The notes beneath the pieces were generated by a model. That model was not told the origin of the DNA. It saw only the letters and a program-made list of their open reading frames with translations, and searched no databases. DNA of 64,000 nucleotides from Pontibacter cellulosilyticus (GTDB lineage: Bacteria > Bacteroidota > Bacteroidia > Cytophagales > Hymenobacteraceae): NCBI RefSeq assembly GCF_014306105.1, contig NZ_JACRVF010000003.1, positions 124,001-188,000 of the forward strand. Direction: 5' to 3'. Position 1 is the first letter of the stretch. The number at the start of each line of letters is the position of its first letter. Made by a program: the position numbers and the translations under genes. Shown in pieces: positions 1-7,956 of the stretch.

Positions 1-1
1 G

Positions 2-1621
2 GCATTGGTATACGGACAGGCTGCGCACCGTTCAGAGTTCGGCATTACCAAAGGTACATTCTGGTCGCCAAACGGCAAGCAGCTGGCCTTTTATCGCATG
101 GACCAGGGCATGGTAACTGATTACCCCTTGGTAGACGTTGCCCCGCTTCCGGCAAAGCAAAATGCCATAAAATATCCGATGGCCGGAGGCAAAAGCCATC
201 ATGCAACTGTGGGTATCTACAACCTCGACACCAAAGCCATCACTTACCTTAAAACAGGCGAGCCGGCAGAGCAGTATCTCACAAACATTACCTGGAGCAC
301 GGATGGTAAGCAACTGTATGTGGCTGTGCTTAACCGTGACCAGAACCACATGAAGCTGAACCAGTACGATGCCGCTACAGGTAACTTTGTAAAAACGCTT
401 TTTGAGGAGAAGCACGAGAAGTATGTGGAGCCGGAGCACGGTTTATACTTTGCACCGGGCAAAGACAATAGGTTTGTTTGGGTGAGCGAGCGCACCGGCT
501 TCGACCATTTATACTTGTACGACACCAACGGCAAGCAAATCCGCCAGCTGACCAAAGGCAACTGGATGGTTACAGAAGTACTTGGCTTTAACAAAAAAGG
601 TGATGAGCTATACTATACTTCCACTGCCGAAAGCCCGCTGGAGCGCCATATTTACAGCGTAAACCTCAACAACGGCAAAAGCAAAAAACTGTCGCAGGGT
701 AAAGGCACGCACATAGCCAACCTCAGCCCTGATGGGAATTATATTATCGACAACTTTAGCAGCCGTGATGTTCCGCGCAAAATAGCGATACTGAACAACG
801 ACGGCAAAGTAACACAAACGCTTTTAACTGCCAAGAACCCGCTTACAGCCTATAAACTAGGCGAGACAAGTATAGTTACTCTTAAGGCAGAAGACGGAAC
901 GGTGCTTTATGGCCGCATGATCACACCGCCGAACATGGACAAGAGCAAAAAATACCCGGTGGTGGTGTATGTATATGGTGGACCGCATGTGCAGCTGGTA
1001 ACGGATAGCTGGCTGGCAGGTGCTAACCTTTGGATGCATCTAATGGCACAAAAAGGATACGTGGTATTTACTTTAGACTCGCGCGGCTCCGGCAACAGAG
1101 GTCTTGCGTTTGAGCAGGCCATGTTCCGCCAGATGGGCACACCGGAAATGGCCGACCAGCTGAAAGGTGTAGAATACCTGAAATCATTGCCTTACGTAGA
1201 TGCAAATCGCCTTGGCGTGCATGGCTGGAGCTATGGTGGCTTCATGACCACTTCCCTGATGACGCGCACGCCAGACGTGTTTAAGGTTGGCATAGCAGGC
1301 GGCCCGGTTATCGACTGGAAGTTCTATGAGGTAATGTACACCGAACGCTACATGGACACGCCGGAGCAGAACCCGGAAGGCTATAAAGCTGCCAGCCTGC
1401 TTAACTATGTTTCTAACCTGAAGGGCAAGCTCCTGATGATCCATGGCACTGTAGACGATGTGGTAGTATGGCAGCACAGCCTGCAGTATATAAAGACAGC
1501 TGTAGACAATGGAATACTGTTAGATTACTTCGTTTACCCGGGCCATCCGCACAATGTACGAGGCAAAGACCGCGTGCACCTGATGCGTAAAGTGACCCAG
1601 TATTTTGACGAAAACCTTTAA
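2..1621 (+). CDS. S9 family prolyl (di/tri)peptidyl peptidase, 5' end outside window
   Basis: C-terminal part of a secreted DPP IV-like serine peptidase that cuts short peptides after proline. The frame is open from the first base, so the signal peptide and early propeller are missing. The first ~300 residues are the beta-propeller with the family motif SERTGFDHLYLY; the rest is the alpha/beta-hydrolase domain. The catalytic residues are visible: Ser in GWSYGG (codon 1229-1231), Asp in HGTVDD (1454-1456) and His in GHPHNV (1550-1552). The C-terminal GHPHNV...DRVHL pattern is closer to prolyl tripeptidyl peptidases of Bacteroidota than to mammalian DPP4. The gene ends in a strong terminator. 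Confidence 0.93.
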   Translation, partial: ALVYGQAAHRSEFGITKGTFWSPNGKQLAFYRMDQGMVTDYPLVDVAPLPAKQNAIKYPMAGGKSHHATVGIYNLDTKAITYLKTGEPAEQYLTNITWSTDGKQLYVAVLNRDQNHMKLNQYDAATGNFVKTLFEEKHEKYVEPEHGLYFAPGKDNRFVWVSERTGFDHLYLYDTNGKQIRQLTKGNWMVTEVLGFNKKGDELYYTSTAESPLERHIYSVNLNNGKSKKLSQGKGTHIANLSPDGNYIIDNFSSRDVPRKIAILNNDGKVTQTLLTAKNPLTAYKLGETSIVTLKAEDGTVLYGRMITPPNMDKSKKYPVVVYVYGGPHVQLVTDSWLAGANLWMHLMAQKGYVVFTLDSRGSGNRGLAFEQAMFRQMGTPEMADQLKGVEYLKSLPYVDANRLGVHGWSYGGFMTTSLMTRTPDVFKVGIAGGPVIDWKFYEVMYTERYMDTPEQNPEGYKAASLLNYVSNLKGKLLMIHGTVDDVVVWQHSLQYIKTAVDNGILLDYFVYPGHPHNVRGKDRVHLMRKVTQYFDENL

Positions 1622-1638
1622 AATTCATACTTTTGCAG

Positions 1639-1668
1639 AGAGCCGCTCTTTAACGGAGCGGCTCTTTA
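1639..1668 (+). terminator. Terminator after the S9 peptidase
   Basis: Ten-base perfect stem AGAGCCGCTC / GAGCGGCTCT (1639-1648 with 1656-1665), a 7-base loop and a short T run, 18 bases after the stop codon. Confidence 0.85.
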
Positions 1669-1723
1669 TACCTTTAGCTGCTTTTTACCGTAGGCTTTTT
1701 AACAGCCTCAGAAACGGATCGAC

Positions 1724-2335
1724 ATGAACAAAAAAGCAAGCTCCCCTCTGCCCCACCCGGCAAGCAGAGCGGTTAGTAAAAAACAACTGTCGGACAGCAA
1801 TACTGATAATACGTATTGGCTTTCTCAGCCTCCGGCGGCCCGTCTGGCTGCCCTGCAACAGCTGCGAAACCAGTATAGACTACTAGTAAAGATGGAGCTG
1901 ACAAACATTTTTGAAGATTTCGTTAAAGAGTTAAATGCCTGCCAGGCAGAGTACATGGTTGCAGGCGGATTTGCAGTAGCGCTTTACGGCTACCCGCGCT
2001 ACACAGGCGATATTGATGTCTGGATAAACCCCACACCGGAGAATGCACAAAGTGTGCTTAAGGCCCTTAAGCAGATAGGTTACTCTGAACAGGACGTAAA
2101 CCTGGAAGACCTAACTACTCCTGAGATTGTGGTGCAGTTTGGTTACCCTCCCAACAGAATCGATGTAGCTACTGGCTTAGCCGGGGTCGAGTTTAGTGCG
2201 TGCTGGAACAGAAAGTCCGTAATTCCGTTTGGTGATACGATGGCTAACTTTATCAGCCTCGACGACCTGAAACAAAATAAACAGGCTACAGCCCGGCAGC
2301 AAGACCTGCTGGATCTACAAAAACTTTCTGACTAA
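1724..2335 (+). CDS. Nucleotidyltransferase (MNT/AbiEii-like) with N-terminal extension
   Basis: The nucleotidyltransferase core lies in residues ~60-200: GGFAVALYGYPRYTGDIDVW gives the metal-binding pair Asp96 and Asp98, and RIDVATG supplies the third acid, Asp147. The first ~55 residues are separate: a low-complexity start, then YWLSQPPAARLAALQQLRNQY. That segment resembles the short YWLS...PEER...LR proteins often encoded just before such nucleotidyltransferases. A second in-frame ATG at 1892 would give the core alone, so this may be a fusion or an internal start. The next gene begins 3 bases after the stop, suggesting an operon. Family members include toxin-antitoxin components, but substrate and role here are unknown. 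Confidence 0.75.
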   Translation: MNKKASSPLPHPASRAVSKKQLSDSNTDNTYWLSQPPAARLAALQQLRNQYRLLVKMELTNIFEDFVKELNACQAEYMVAGGFAVALYGYPRYTGDIDVWINPTPENAQSVLKALKQIGYSEQDVNLEDLTTPEIVVQFGYPPNRIDVATGLAGVEFSACWNRKSVIPFGDTMANFISLDDLKQNKQATARQQDLLDLQKLSD

Positions 2336-2338
2336 CGT

Positions 2339-2884
2339 ATGCCCGCAGTATCATCGGCCTTTCGCCAGGCAGTTAAAAAGCTAAGCGACAAAGAAAAAGA
2401 AGCCATCATCTTAAAAGCTGCCCGCCGCGATGCCGAGCTCTACGATCTGCTTTCCTATGAAATACTAGAAGAGGTTACGCTGGAAGAGGTATATGAGCAA
2501 AGCGCTGATAAAATTCATGAATTGCTGATACACGCCACCGGCCGCAGCCTTACAAAAGCTTTGGCAAAGGCGCTGCGAAAAGCGATAAAAGAGATTGCCC
2601 GCTTTAAACGCATCACCAAAGACCAGAAAGCAGAAGTAGACCTTCACCTCTATACGCTGCGCCTTATCTTCAGCAACTTCACCGGCCAGTTCGACAGTTA
2701 CTACAAAGGCTTTTATACTGCCACTGCCCGATTGCTGCTGCGCACCATGCAGCTCATCCGCAAAAACCTCCACGAAGATTACCATCTGGAGTATAAATCT
2801 GAGCTGGATGAGTTTTTAGAGCAGATGCATAGCCGTAAAAAGCCATTGCCGGTTACTTTGCCACAGGAGTTCGAAGTGGAGTAA
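2339..2884 (+). CDS. Conserved hypothetical, helical; partner of the nucleotidyltransferase
   Basis: A 181-residue soluble protein that I do not recognise. It is predicted almost entirely helical and rich in Lys, Glu and Leu, with no signal peptide, membrane segment or obvious catalytic motif. A basic helix pair lies around residues 80-105 (KALAKALRKAIKEIARFKR), and the tail is acidic and proline-containing. The start is 3 bases after the stop of the nucleotidyltransferase gene, so the two are almost certainly co-transcribed and translationally coupled. By analogy with other nucleotidyltransferase pairs it could bind or be modified by that enzyme, but that is inference from position only. Confidence 0.6.
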   Translation: MPAVSSAFRQAVKKLSDKEKEAIILKAARRDAELYDLLSYEILEEVTLEEVYEQSADKIHELLIHATGRSLTKALAKALRKAIKEIARFKRITKDQKAEVDLHLYTLRLIFSNFTGQFDSYYKGFYTATARLLLRTMQLIRKNLHEDYHLEYKSELDEFLEQMHSRKKPLPVTLPQEFEVE

Positions 2885-2933
2885 GTATTGATCCACAGAT
2901 TAGATATCTTGCTGGTGTAGCCTATTCAGAATT

Positions 2934-3698
2934 CTACAGCTTACTAACCTTCACATCCTCCAGGTTTATCTCCGACACTTTCTCCAGCTTGCCAGCCTCA
3001 AAAGCCTTATCGAAGTTCTGCAGCGGGAATTTTTCTTTTGAAGTATAGTTGATGTAATCCTGAAACAGAACGTCTCCAACTTTTCTTGGATTAACAGCCT
3101 CCCGGAAGCGGGTGCCTCTGGAACCGTCTTCTTCCTTAAAGCTGTAGGCCAGGTAATCCATGGTGTGGTTTTTCTGATGGAACCAATACACGTATTCATC
3201 CTCATAGTCTTCGCCGCCGCCTTCCTGGGCAAACGTAACTTTAATTTTGTGGTAGGGCTCGCCCTTTAAGGTTGCTTCTCCTAAATACTCCTTTTGCACA
3301 GCAGCATCGTTCAGGAAGTATGGCAGCAACGCAAAGTATACCACACTGTTTATAGAAGAAGTGAAAGCCTGCTGTCGTTCCTCTGGCAGTTCTACCTCCA
3401 CATCATTGGCAGTCCGCTTAAAGCCGCTGTTGCTCATTACATCGTGCATGCGCTGGCCTGTAGAGTCGTCGGTGAAGGTGCGGCTGTAAACGTAAGCGCC
3501 CTGATCGCGGAGTGCACGGTACTGTCTGTCTCTAAACTTAAAGGTAACAACGGCTTTATCAAGATTCTGTCCGCCATGCGCTGCAATAGCCTGGTCCACT
3601 AGCTGCTGTGTATCCGGTGTTTCCTTTTTTTCACAGGCACTCAGGAAAAGTATGGCAAGTATAAACGAAGTATAAAGCAGGGTCTTTAGATGTTTCAT
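2934..3698 (-). CDS. DUF6503-like lipoprotein
   Basis: A 254-residue lipoprotein, from a lipobox LSAC within the first 25 residues after the start at 3698. An in-frame ATG at 3743 adds 15 unlikely residues, and a -7 box at 3720-3727 places transcription between the two, so 3698 is preferred. The mature part has the pattern I associate with DUF6503: AHGG near the N terminus, NSVVYFALLPYFLND in the middle, and YWFHQ...DYLAYSF...RFREAVN later. It probably folds as a beta-rich periplasmic domain facing the envelope. No enzymatic residues can be named and no function is known. Confidence 0.75.
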   Translation of the reverse strand: MKHLKTLLYTSFILAILFLSACEKKETPDTQQLVDQAIAAHGGQNLDKAVVTFKFRDRQYRALRDQGAYVYSRTFTDDSTGQRMHDVMSNSGFKRTANDVEVELPEERQQAFTSSINSVVYFALLPYFLNDAAVQKEYLGEATLKGEPYHKIKVTFAQEGGGEDYEDEYVYWFHQKNHTMDYLAYSFKEEDGSRGTRFREAVNPRKVGDVLFQDYINYTSKEKFPLQNFDKAFEAGKLEKVSEINLEDVKVSKL

Positions 3699-3719
3699 CG
3701 GTTTAATAGCTGTAAAGGC

Positions 3720-3727
3720 CAAAGGTA
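3720..3727 (-). promoter_or_regulatory. -7 box of the DUF6503-like lipoprotein gene
   Basis: TACCTTTG on the minus strand matches TAnnTTTG, about 20 bases before the chosen start codon. The nearest TTTG (3751-3754) is 23 bases upstream, slightly longer than the usual 19-21. Confidence 0.4.
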
Positions 3728-3751
3728 TAAAAGCCAGTGCCAATAATAAAC

Positions 3752-3790
3752 AAAAGCCGCTACAGGTTTAACCCTGCAGCGGCTTTTTAT
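3752..3790 (-). terminator. Terminator after the yceI gene
   Basis: Hairpin with arms AAAGCCGCT...CAGG / CCTG...AGCGGCTTT and one mismatch, followed by T-rich sequence on both strands. It lies directly downstream of the yceI-like gene on the minus strand and also contains the -33 region of the next gene. Confidence 0.75.
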
Positions 3791-3818
3791 ACTTTATATC
3801 TGAGCTATGCTCTCTTTA

Positions 3819-4469
3819 TTACTGCTTTGCAGTTACATCAAGTGTTACAACAAAATCATCGTAGATAGCTTTGTCGCCCAGGTTATCGAAGAAGCTGTTA
3901 GAGCCGTAACGCACGTCATACTTGGCGCGGTTAATCGTTACATCACCTTTAGCAGACGCTACACCGTTTTTAACAGTGATTGTAGCCGGGAAGCTGACCT
4001 GGTTCGTGATACCTTTGATTGTTAAGTCGCCGGTTACAGTATGGTTTGGCTGGCCAGCAGCAGCTTTTGCTATTGGCTTAACACCTGTGATCTTGAAAGT
4101 AGCTGTACCATGCTTCTCTACGCTGAAGAAATCGTCAGACTTCAGGTGGCCTACAAGCTTCTGATTGTACTCTGCGTCTTTAATGTCAGTACAAGCGATA
4201 GAGTTCATGTCGATCACGAAAGTACCGCCAGTTACTTTATTGCCATCTATCAGCATCTGGCCGCTCTTCAGGCCGATAGTACCCATGTGCTCACCGGTCA
4301 CTTTTTTAGCATGCCACTTCAGGTCGCTTTTCGCAACGTCAACTTTAAAGGTACGTGCCTTAGCAGGAGCAGCCACCTCAGTGGTTGCAGTAGCTTTTGG
4401 AGTAGTACCAGCTGTAGCCGCAAACATTACAGCTGAAGCCAATGATGCAAGAATTACTAACTTTTTCAT
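3819..4469 (-). CDS. YceI family periplasmic protein
   Basis: A 216-residue secreted protein: signal peptide (residues 1-20), a short Ala/Thr-rich linker, then the YceI lipocalin-like barrel. Family hallmarks are visible: SDLKWHAKKVTGEHMGTI at the start of the domain, CTDI..AEYNQKLVGHLKSDDFFSVEKHGTATF in the middle, GDLTIKGITNQVSFPATI, and the closing RAKYDVRYGSNSFFDNLGDKAI. Family members bind isoprenoid-like lipids in the periplasm; the ligand here is unknown. It is the second gene after a MarR regulator (46-base gap, no terminator), a frequent arrangement, so it is probably induced when MarR leaves the upstream operator. Confidence 0.93.
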   Translation of the reverse strand: MKKLVILASLASAVMFAATAGTTPKATATTEVAAPAKARTFKVDVAKSDLKWHAKKVTGEHMGTIGLKSGQMLIDGNKVTGGTFVIDMNSIACTDIKDAEYNQKLVGHLKSDDFFSVEKHGTATFKITGVKPIAKAAAGQPNHTVTGDLTIKGITNQVSFPATITVKNGVASAKGDVTINRAKYDVRYGSNSFFDNLGDKAIYDDFVVTLDVTAKQ

Positions 4470-4515
4470 ATCTATACTTTACTATTATAATGGTAATTAT
4501 TTAAATTCTGTATTG

Positions 4516-4983
4516 TTATCCCCTGACCTTATCCAGCAGATTGCTGAGTTGCATAGCCTCCTCTTCAGTAAGGTTTTTAATGCCGGTTACTTCGCCGCCT
4601 TCTTTGCCTTCCATTTGCTTTAGCAAATCCAACCCTTTGTCAGTGATAAGTACATCCACTGTTCTGCGGTCGGCGGGGCACTGCTTGCGTGTAACCAAAC
4701 CTTTTAGCTCCAGCTTATCCACTATTCTTGATGCATTAGAAGTTTTATCCAACATGCGCTCAATCAGGAGGCTAATTGTTGCCGGCTCCGGATGCTGCCC
4801 TCTTAAAATGCGCAGGATATTAAACTGCGGGAGCGTAACTCCGAACGGCTTAAAAAATGCAGCCTGCTGCTGCTGTAGCCATCCCGAGGTATACACCACA
4901 TTGATAAAAGCCTTCTGGTGCGCGCTTTTAAAAGCTTTCTGCTTTATCTCGTCTTCAATCTTCATAGAATTAAAGTCTATCAT
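4516..4983 (-). CDS. MarR family transcriptional regulator
   Basis: A 155-residue winged-helix repressor. The helix-turn-helix spans about residues 50-90 (TLPQFNILRIL...ATISLLIERMLDKTSNASRIVDKLELKGLV), followed by the wing motif CPADRRTVDVLIT and a C-terminal dimerisation helix. The first gene of a two-gene operon with yceI. Two starts are possible: 4983 and the in-frame ATG at 4965. The promoter places transcription near 4987, so the start at 4965 gives a more normal leader (~22 bases) and may be the real one. A perfect inverted repeat lies inside the promoter spacer, so autoregulation is likely. Confidence 0.92.
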   Translation of the reverse strand: MIDFNSMKIEDEIKQKAFKSAHQKAFINVVYTSGWLQQQQAAFFKPFGVTLPQFNILRILRGQHPEPATISLLIERMLDKTSNASRIVDKLELKGLVTRKQCPADRRTVDVLITDKGLDLLKQMEGKEGGEVTGIKNLTEEEAMQLSNLLDKVRG

Positions 4984-4993
4984 AATGCTGATG

Positions 4994-5024
4994 CAAATAT
5001 ATGTACATACATTTAATGTACAAA
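4994..5024 (-). promoter_or_regulatory. Promoter of the marR-yceI operon
   Basis: On the minus strand, TTTG (5024-5021), exactly 19 bases, then TATATTTG (5001-4994). This is a full match to the Bacteroidota consensus TTTG-N19-21-TAnnTTTG. Transcription would start near 4987. Confidence 0.75.
5002..5022. promoter_or_regulatory. Probable MarR operator: inverted repeat in the promoter spacer
   Basis: Perfect 7-base inverted repeat TGTACAT / ATGTACA with a 7-base spacer, 21 bases overall. It fills the space between the -33 and -7 elements, so a bound dimer would block RNA polymerase. Size and symmetry fit MarR operators. Assignment to this regulator rests on position. Confidence 0.65.
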
Positions 5025-5125
5025 CACATCAACAGAATTCATTTAAAAAAGTTTCAAAAATTTAAATAATTACCAAACCCTAAAGATAAGGATTAGTTTT
5101 AATTGCGGGCAAAAAGCTGCTGTGG

Positions 5126-6115
5126 CTATTTGAGGTAGAGGATGCCGTTCTGCTCTTTTACCAGCTTAAAGGGTTCTTCGGTTAACATCAAGAACCCGTC
5201 CAGGTTTGCAAAGTCGAAGCCACTGCTCAGTTGCATGGCGCACCAAATACCCAAAGAGGTTTCCACCATCGATCCGATCATGGTCATGAGGCCATACTTG
5301 CGGGCAAGGCGCAGCAGGCGCACCGCGTTCAGGTAACCTCCGGCTTTCATCAACTTAATGTTTACCCCATGAAACTCCTCACGCAGTAGCTCAAAATCTG
5401 CTACATCAGTTACGGATTCATCTGCAATAATGGGGATAGGTGTCTGGTTTTTGATATGGGCATAAGCATACCCCATAGAAGCAGGCATGGGTTGCTCTAT
5501 AGAAACTACGCGGTCACTGTCCAGGGATTTAAGAAAAGACAGAAGCTTATCGGGGTCATTCCAGCTTTCGCTGCCCTCCAGCATTAGGGGCCGCTCTGAA
5601 GTATGCAGCACCTGGTTTACAAGTTCTGTGTCGGTATCTGGTGTAACTCTTAATTTAAGGCAGCAAAACCGGTTTACACGCTGCTCCTGCATAAATGTTA
5701 AGGCTTGCTCCGGCTCCATCGCCGGCAGCGAAATGCAGGTAGGCTGCTGGTGCGGTGGGCGTTGCCCCAGCAATTGGTTTACAGGTATGCTGTGCACCTG
5801 GCAGAAGTAGTGTAGGTAAGCCGCCTCCACGGCAAAGCGAAGCGAACTGACAGGCTGATGCTCCAGGAGCAGTTGCAGCAGGTCGTCCATATCTTTTACC
5901 TGCGCCAGTCCCGCCATCAGCAGCACCTTGTACTGCTGCAGCAAAAGCTCTGGCGTTTCTCCGAACCTGAGTTGCGGAGCAGCCTCTCCAAAACCGTTTA
6001 ATGTACCATCCGACACCTGCACCAGAAAGTTGATCCTCTCCTGACCGGAGCAACCCGCTACCTTGGTGTTATACTTTAGTGTCAGGTGCAGCGCCTCTAT
6101 GTGCCATGTTAGCAT
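5126..6115 (-). CDS. Enolase-superfamily (dipeptide epimerase-like) protein with altered active site
   Basis: A 329-residue protein of the muconate-lactonising/dipeptide-epimerase group: N-terminal capping domain (1-~110), then a barrel. The start at 6115 is chosen because the 22 residues before it fit no family member. Preserved residues: Glu of IEQP, Asp of ADES and the distal Lys of VNIKLMKAGG. Altered residues: the K-x-K motif reads K154-L-R156, so the usual catalytic second Lys is Arg, and the metal-ligand motif DANxGW reads EGSESW (Glu180 for Asp, Ser for Asn). It may have lost epimerase activity or gained another reaction. Relatives epimerise cell-wall-derived dipeptides such as L-Ala-Glu. 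Confidence 0.82.
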   Translation of the reverse strand: MLTWHIEALHLTLKYNTKVAGCSGQERINFLVQVSDGTLNGFGEAAPQLRFGETPELLLQQYKVLLMAGLAQVKDMDDLLQLLLEHQPVSSLRFAVEAAYLHYFCQVHSIPVNQLLGQRPPHQQPTCISLPAMEPEQALTFMQEQRVNRFCCLKLRVTPDTDTELVNQVLHTSERPLMLEGSESWNDPDKLLSFLKSLDSDRVVSIEQPMPASMGYAYAHIKNQTPIPIIADESVTDVADFELLREEFHGVNIKLMKAGGYLNAVRLLRLARKYGLMTMIGSMVETSLGIWCAMQLSSGFDFANLDGFLMLTEEPFKLVKEQNGILYLK

Positions 6116-6121
6116 ACATCT

Positions 6122-6129
6122 CAAATGTA
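6122..6129 (-). promoter_or_regulatory. Possible -7 box before the epimerase-like gene
   Basis: TACATTTG on the minus strand matches TAnnTTTG, but it lies only 6 bases before the chosen start at 6115, implying a nearly leaderless message, and no TTTG is correctly spaced. Weak. Confidence 0.25.
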
Positions 6130-6249
6130 AATTATACTTGCATACGTGTTTGGCCACAGAAAAACTACCCAAACAATACAATTTTAGCTGCTCACCTTGC
6201 CTGCCGGGTTAAGCCATTAAATTTAGTTTGTGAATAGGTATGGCAGCTA

Positions 6250-6280
6250 TTTGCTAGTGTACATTTTGCTCCTATATTTG
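6250..6280 (+). promoter_or_regulatory. Promoter of the dicarboxylate symporter gene
   Basis: TTTG (6250-6253), 19 bases, TATATTTG (6273-6280): a complete Bacteroidota promoter. Transcription would begin near 6287, leaving a leader of about 117 bases before the preferred start codon at 6404. Confidence 0.72.
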
Positions 6281-6403
6281 CTAAGTTATTAGAGGTGTGC
6301 ACCTACGGCAGTTTTGTTTAACCAATGCTCTCTGAAAGGTCCGGCTACAATAGCGCTTTACCCGGCAGTCGCAGCTTTGCCACCCTGCCCATACTGTTTT
6401 TTT

Positions 6404-7843
6404 ATGAAAAAATCTTTTTTACCCCTGGCTACGCTGGTAACCATTACTATAGCGGCCATCCTTACTGTACTGCAACAGTATAATATTATCTCTTTATCGG
6501 CTGATTTGCTGATGGCTGTGCGTTGGGCAGGCATAGGCGTTCTGTTGATGTACGGGGTGCAAAAGCGCTCTCTTACTACCTGGATCCTGATAAGTATGGT
6601 GTTGGGAGCTGAGATCGGATATGACTTCCCAAGCTTTGCCACGAACCTGAACGTGCTCAGCAAGGTCTTCCTGAAAATGATCAAGACCATTATCGCGCCG
6701 CTTATTTTCGCCACACTGGTGGTAGGTATTGCCGGCCATTCTAACCTGAAGCAGGTAGGAAGTATGGGGTGGAAAGCCATCGTATACTTTGAGATTGTAA
6801 CAACACTTGCCCTATTCATTGGTTTGGCTGCGATCAACATTAGCAAAGCCGGCGAAGGCATCAGCATGAACCTAGCCGAAGTGAACGATGAAATTGCCCC
6901 TGTAGCCAAACAATCTGCCTCTGATATTATACTTCACGTGTTCCCGGAGAACGTGGCTAAATCCATAGCCGAAGGACAGGTACTGCAGATTGTGGTATTC
7001 AGTGTGCTGTTTGCAATTGGTCTTGCCATGGTAACAGAGAAAAAGCGCAAGCCGATGCTGGATTTCTGCGAGAGCCTTTCTGAAACCATGTTCAAGTTCA
7101 CGAACATCATTATGTACTTTGCGCCTGTGGGTGTAGGTGCTGCTATTGCTTACACAGTGGGTCATATGGGTCTGGGTATTCTTGTAAATCTGTTCCAACT
7201 GCTTGCTACCCTTTATGTGGCGCTTATCGCCTTCGTGCTTCTAGTATTACTTCCGGTTGCCCTTATTGCACGCGTTCCAATCAAACGTTTCCTACAGGCG
7301 ATTTCTGGTCCGGTTTCAATTGCCTTTGCCACAACAAGCTCTGAGGCTGCCCTGCCACGCGCTATGGAAGAAATGGAGAAACTGGGTGTGCCGCGTAAAA
7401 TTGTTGCCTTCGTAATGCCAACCGGCTATAGCTTTAACCTGGATGGTACTACTTTATACTTAGCCCTTGCCTCTGTTTTCGTGGCGCAGGCGGCTGGTAT
7501 TCCGCTTAGTTGGGAGCAACAATTAGTTATGGTGTTTACCCTGATGCTGACAAGTAAAGGTGTTGCCGGTGTGCCGCGTGCATCGTTAGTTATACTTCTA
7601 GGCACTGTTGCCTCTTTCGATTTGCCTGTTTGGCCAGTGTTTGCCATACTTGGTATTGATGAACTGATGGACATGGCCCGTACTTCTGTAAACGTAACCG
7701 GTAACTGCCTTGCAACTGCCGTAGTAGCACGCTGGGAGGGTGAATTTAACCCGACTCCTGAAATTGGCCTGGTAGATACAACTAACCCTGAGTTGGCAGT
7801 AGAAACTCCTGCAACAGAAGAGAGAGAAGCTGAACTAGTTTAA
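6404..7843 (+). CDS. Dicarboxylate/amino acid:cation symporter (DAACS family)
   Basis: A 479-residue inner-membrane protein of the glutamate/C4-dicarboxylate (GltP/DctA) family, importing acidic substrates with Na+ or H+. Visible signatures: the serine-rich hairpin TTSSEAALPR near residue 310, PTGYSFNLDGTTLYL near 340-355, GVAGVPRASLVIL, and DELMDMARTSVNVTGN near 425, which carries substrate-binding Asp and Asn. Eight or so membrane helices and two re-entrant loops are expected. The start at 6404 begins a normal hydrophobic N terminus; a TTG at 6314 would add 30 improbable residues. The long leader from the promoter is noted separately. Substrate cannot be fixed from sequence. Confidence 0.92.
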   Translation: MKKSFLPLATLVTITIAAILTVLQQYNIISLSADLLMAVRWAGIGVLLMYGVQKRSLTTWILISMVLGAEIGYDFPSFATNLNVLSKVFLKMIKTIIAPLIFATLVVGIAGHSNLKQVGSMGWKAIVYFEIVTTLALFIGLAAINISKAGEGISMNLAEVNDEIAPVAKQSASDIILHVFPENVAKSIAEGQVLQIVVFSVLFAIGLAMVTEKKRKPMLDFCESLSETMFKFTNIIMYFAPVGVGAAIAYTVGHMGLGILVNLFQLLATLYVALIAFVLLVLLPVALIARVPIKRFLQAISGPVSIAFATTSSEAALPRAMEEMEKLGVPRKIVAFVMPTGYSFNLDGTTLYLALASVFVAQAAGIPLSWEQQLVMVFTLMLTSKGVAGVPRASLVILLGTVASFDLPVWPVFAILGIDELMDMARTSVNVTGNCLATAVVARWEGEFNPTPEIGLVDTTNPELAVETPATEEREAELV

Positions 7844-7860
7844 GCTTATACTTTTCATTA

Positions 7861-7901
7861 AAAGAAAGGCCGCAGTTAAATAAACTGCGGCCTTTCTTTT
7901 T
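7861..7901 (+). terminator. Terminator after the DAACS symporter
   Basis: Long stem AAAGAAAGGCCGCAGTT paired with AACTGCGGCCTTTCTTT and a T run. A TATACTT copy sits 8 bases upstream. Confidence 0.88.
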
Positions 7902-7956
7902 TATAGCTTTGCAGATTATTTTATCTTGCAAGCTGATAGCCAACAAATTACCACCT

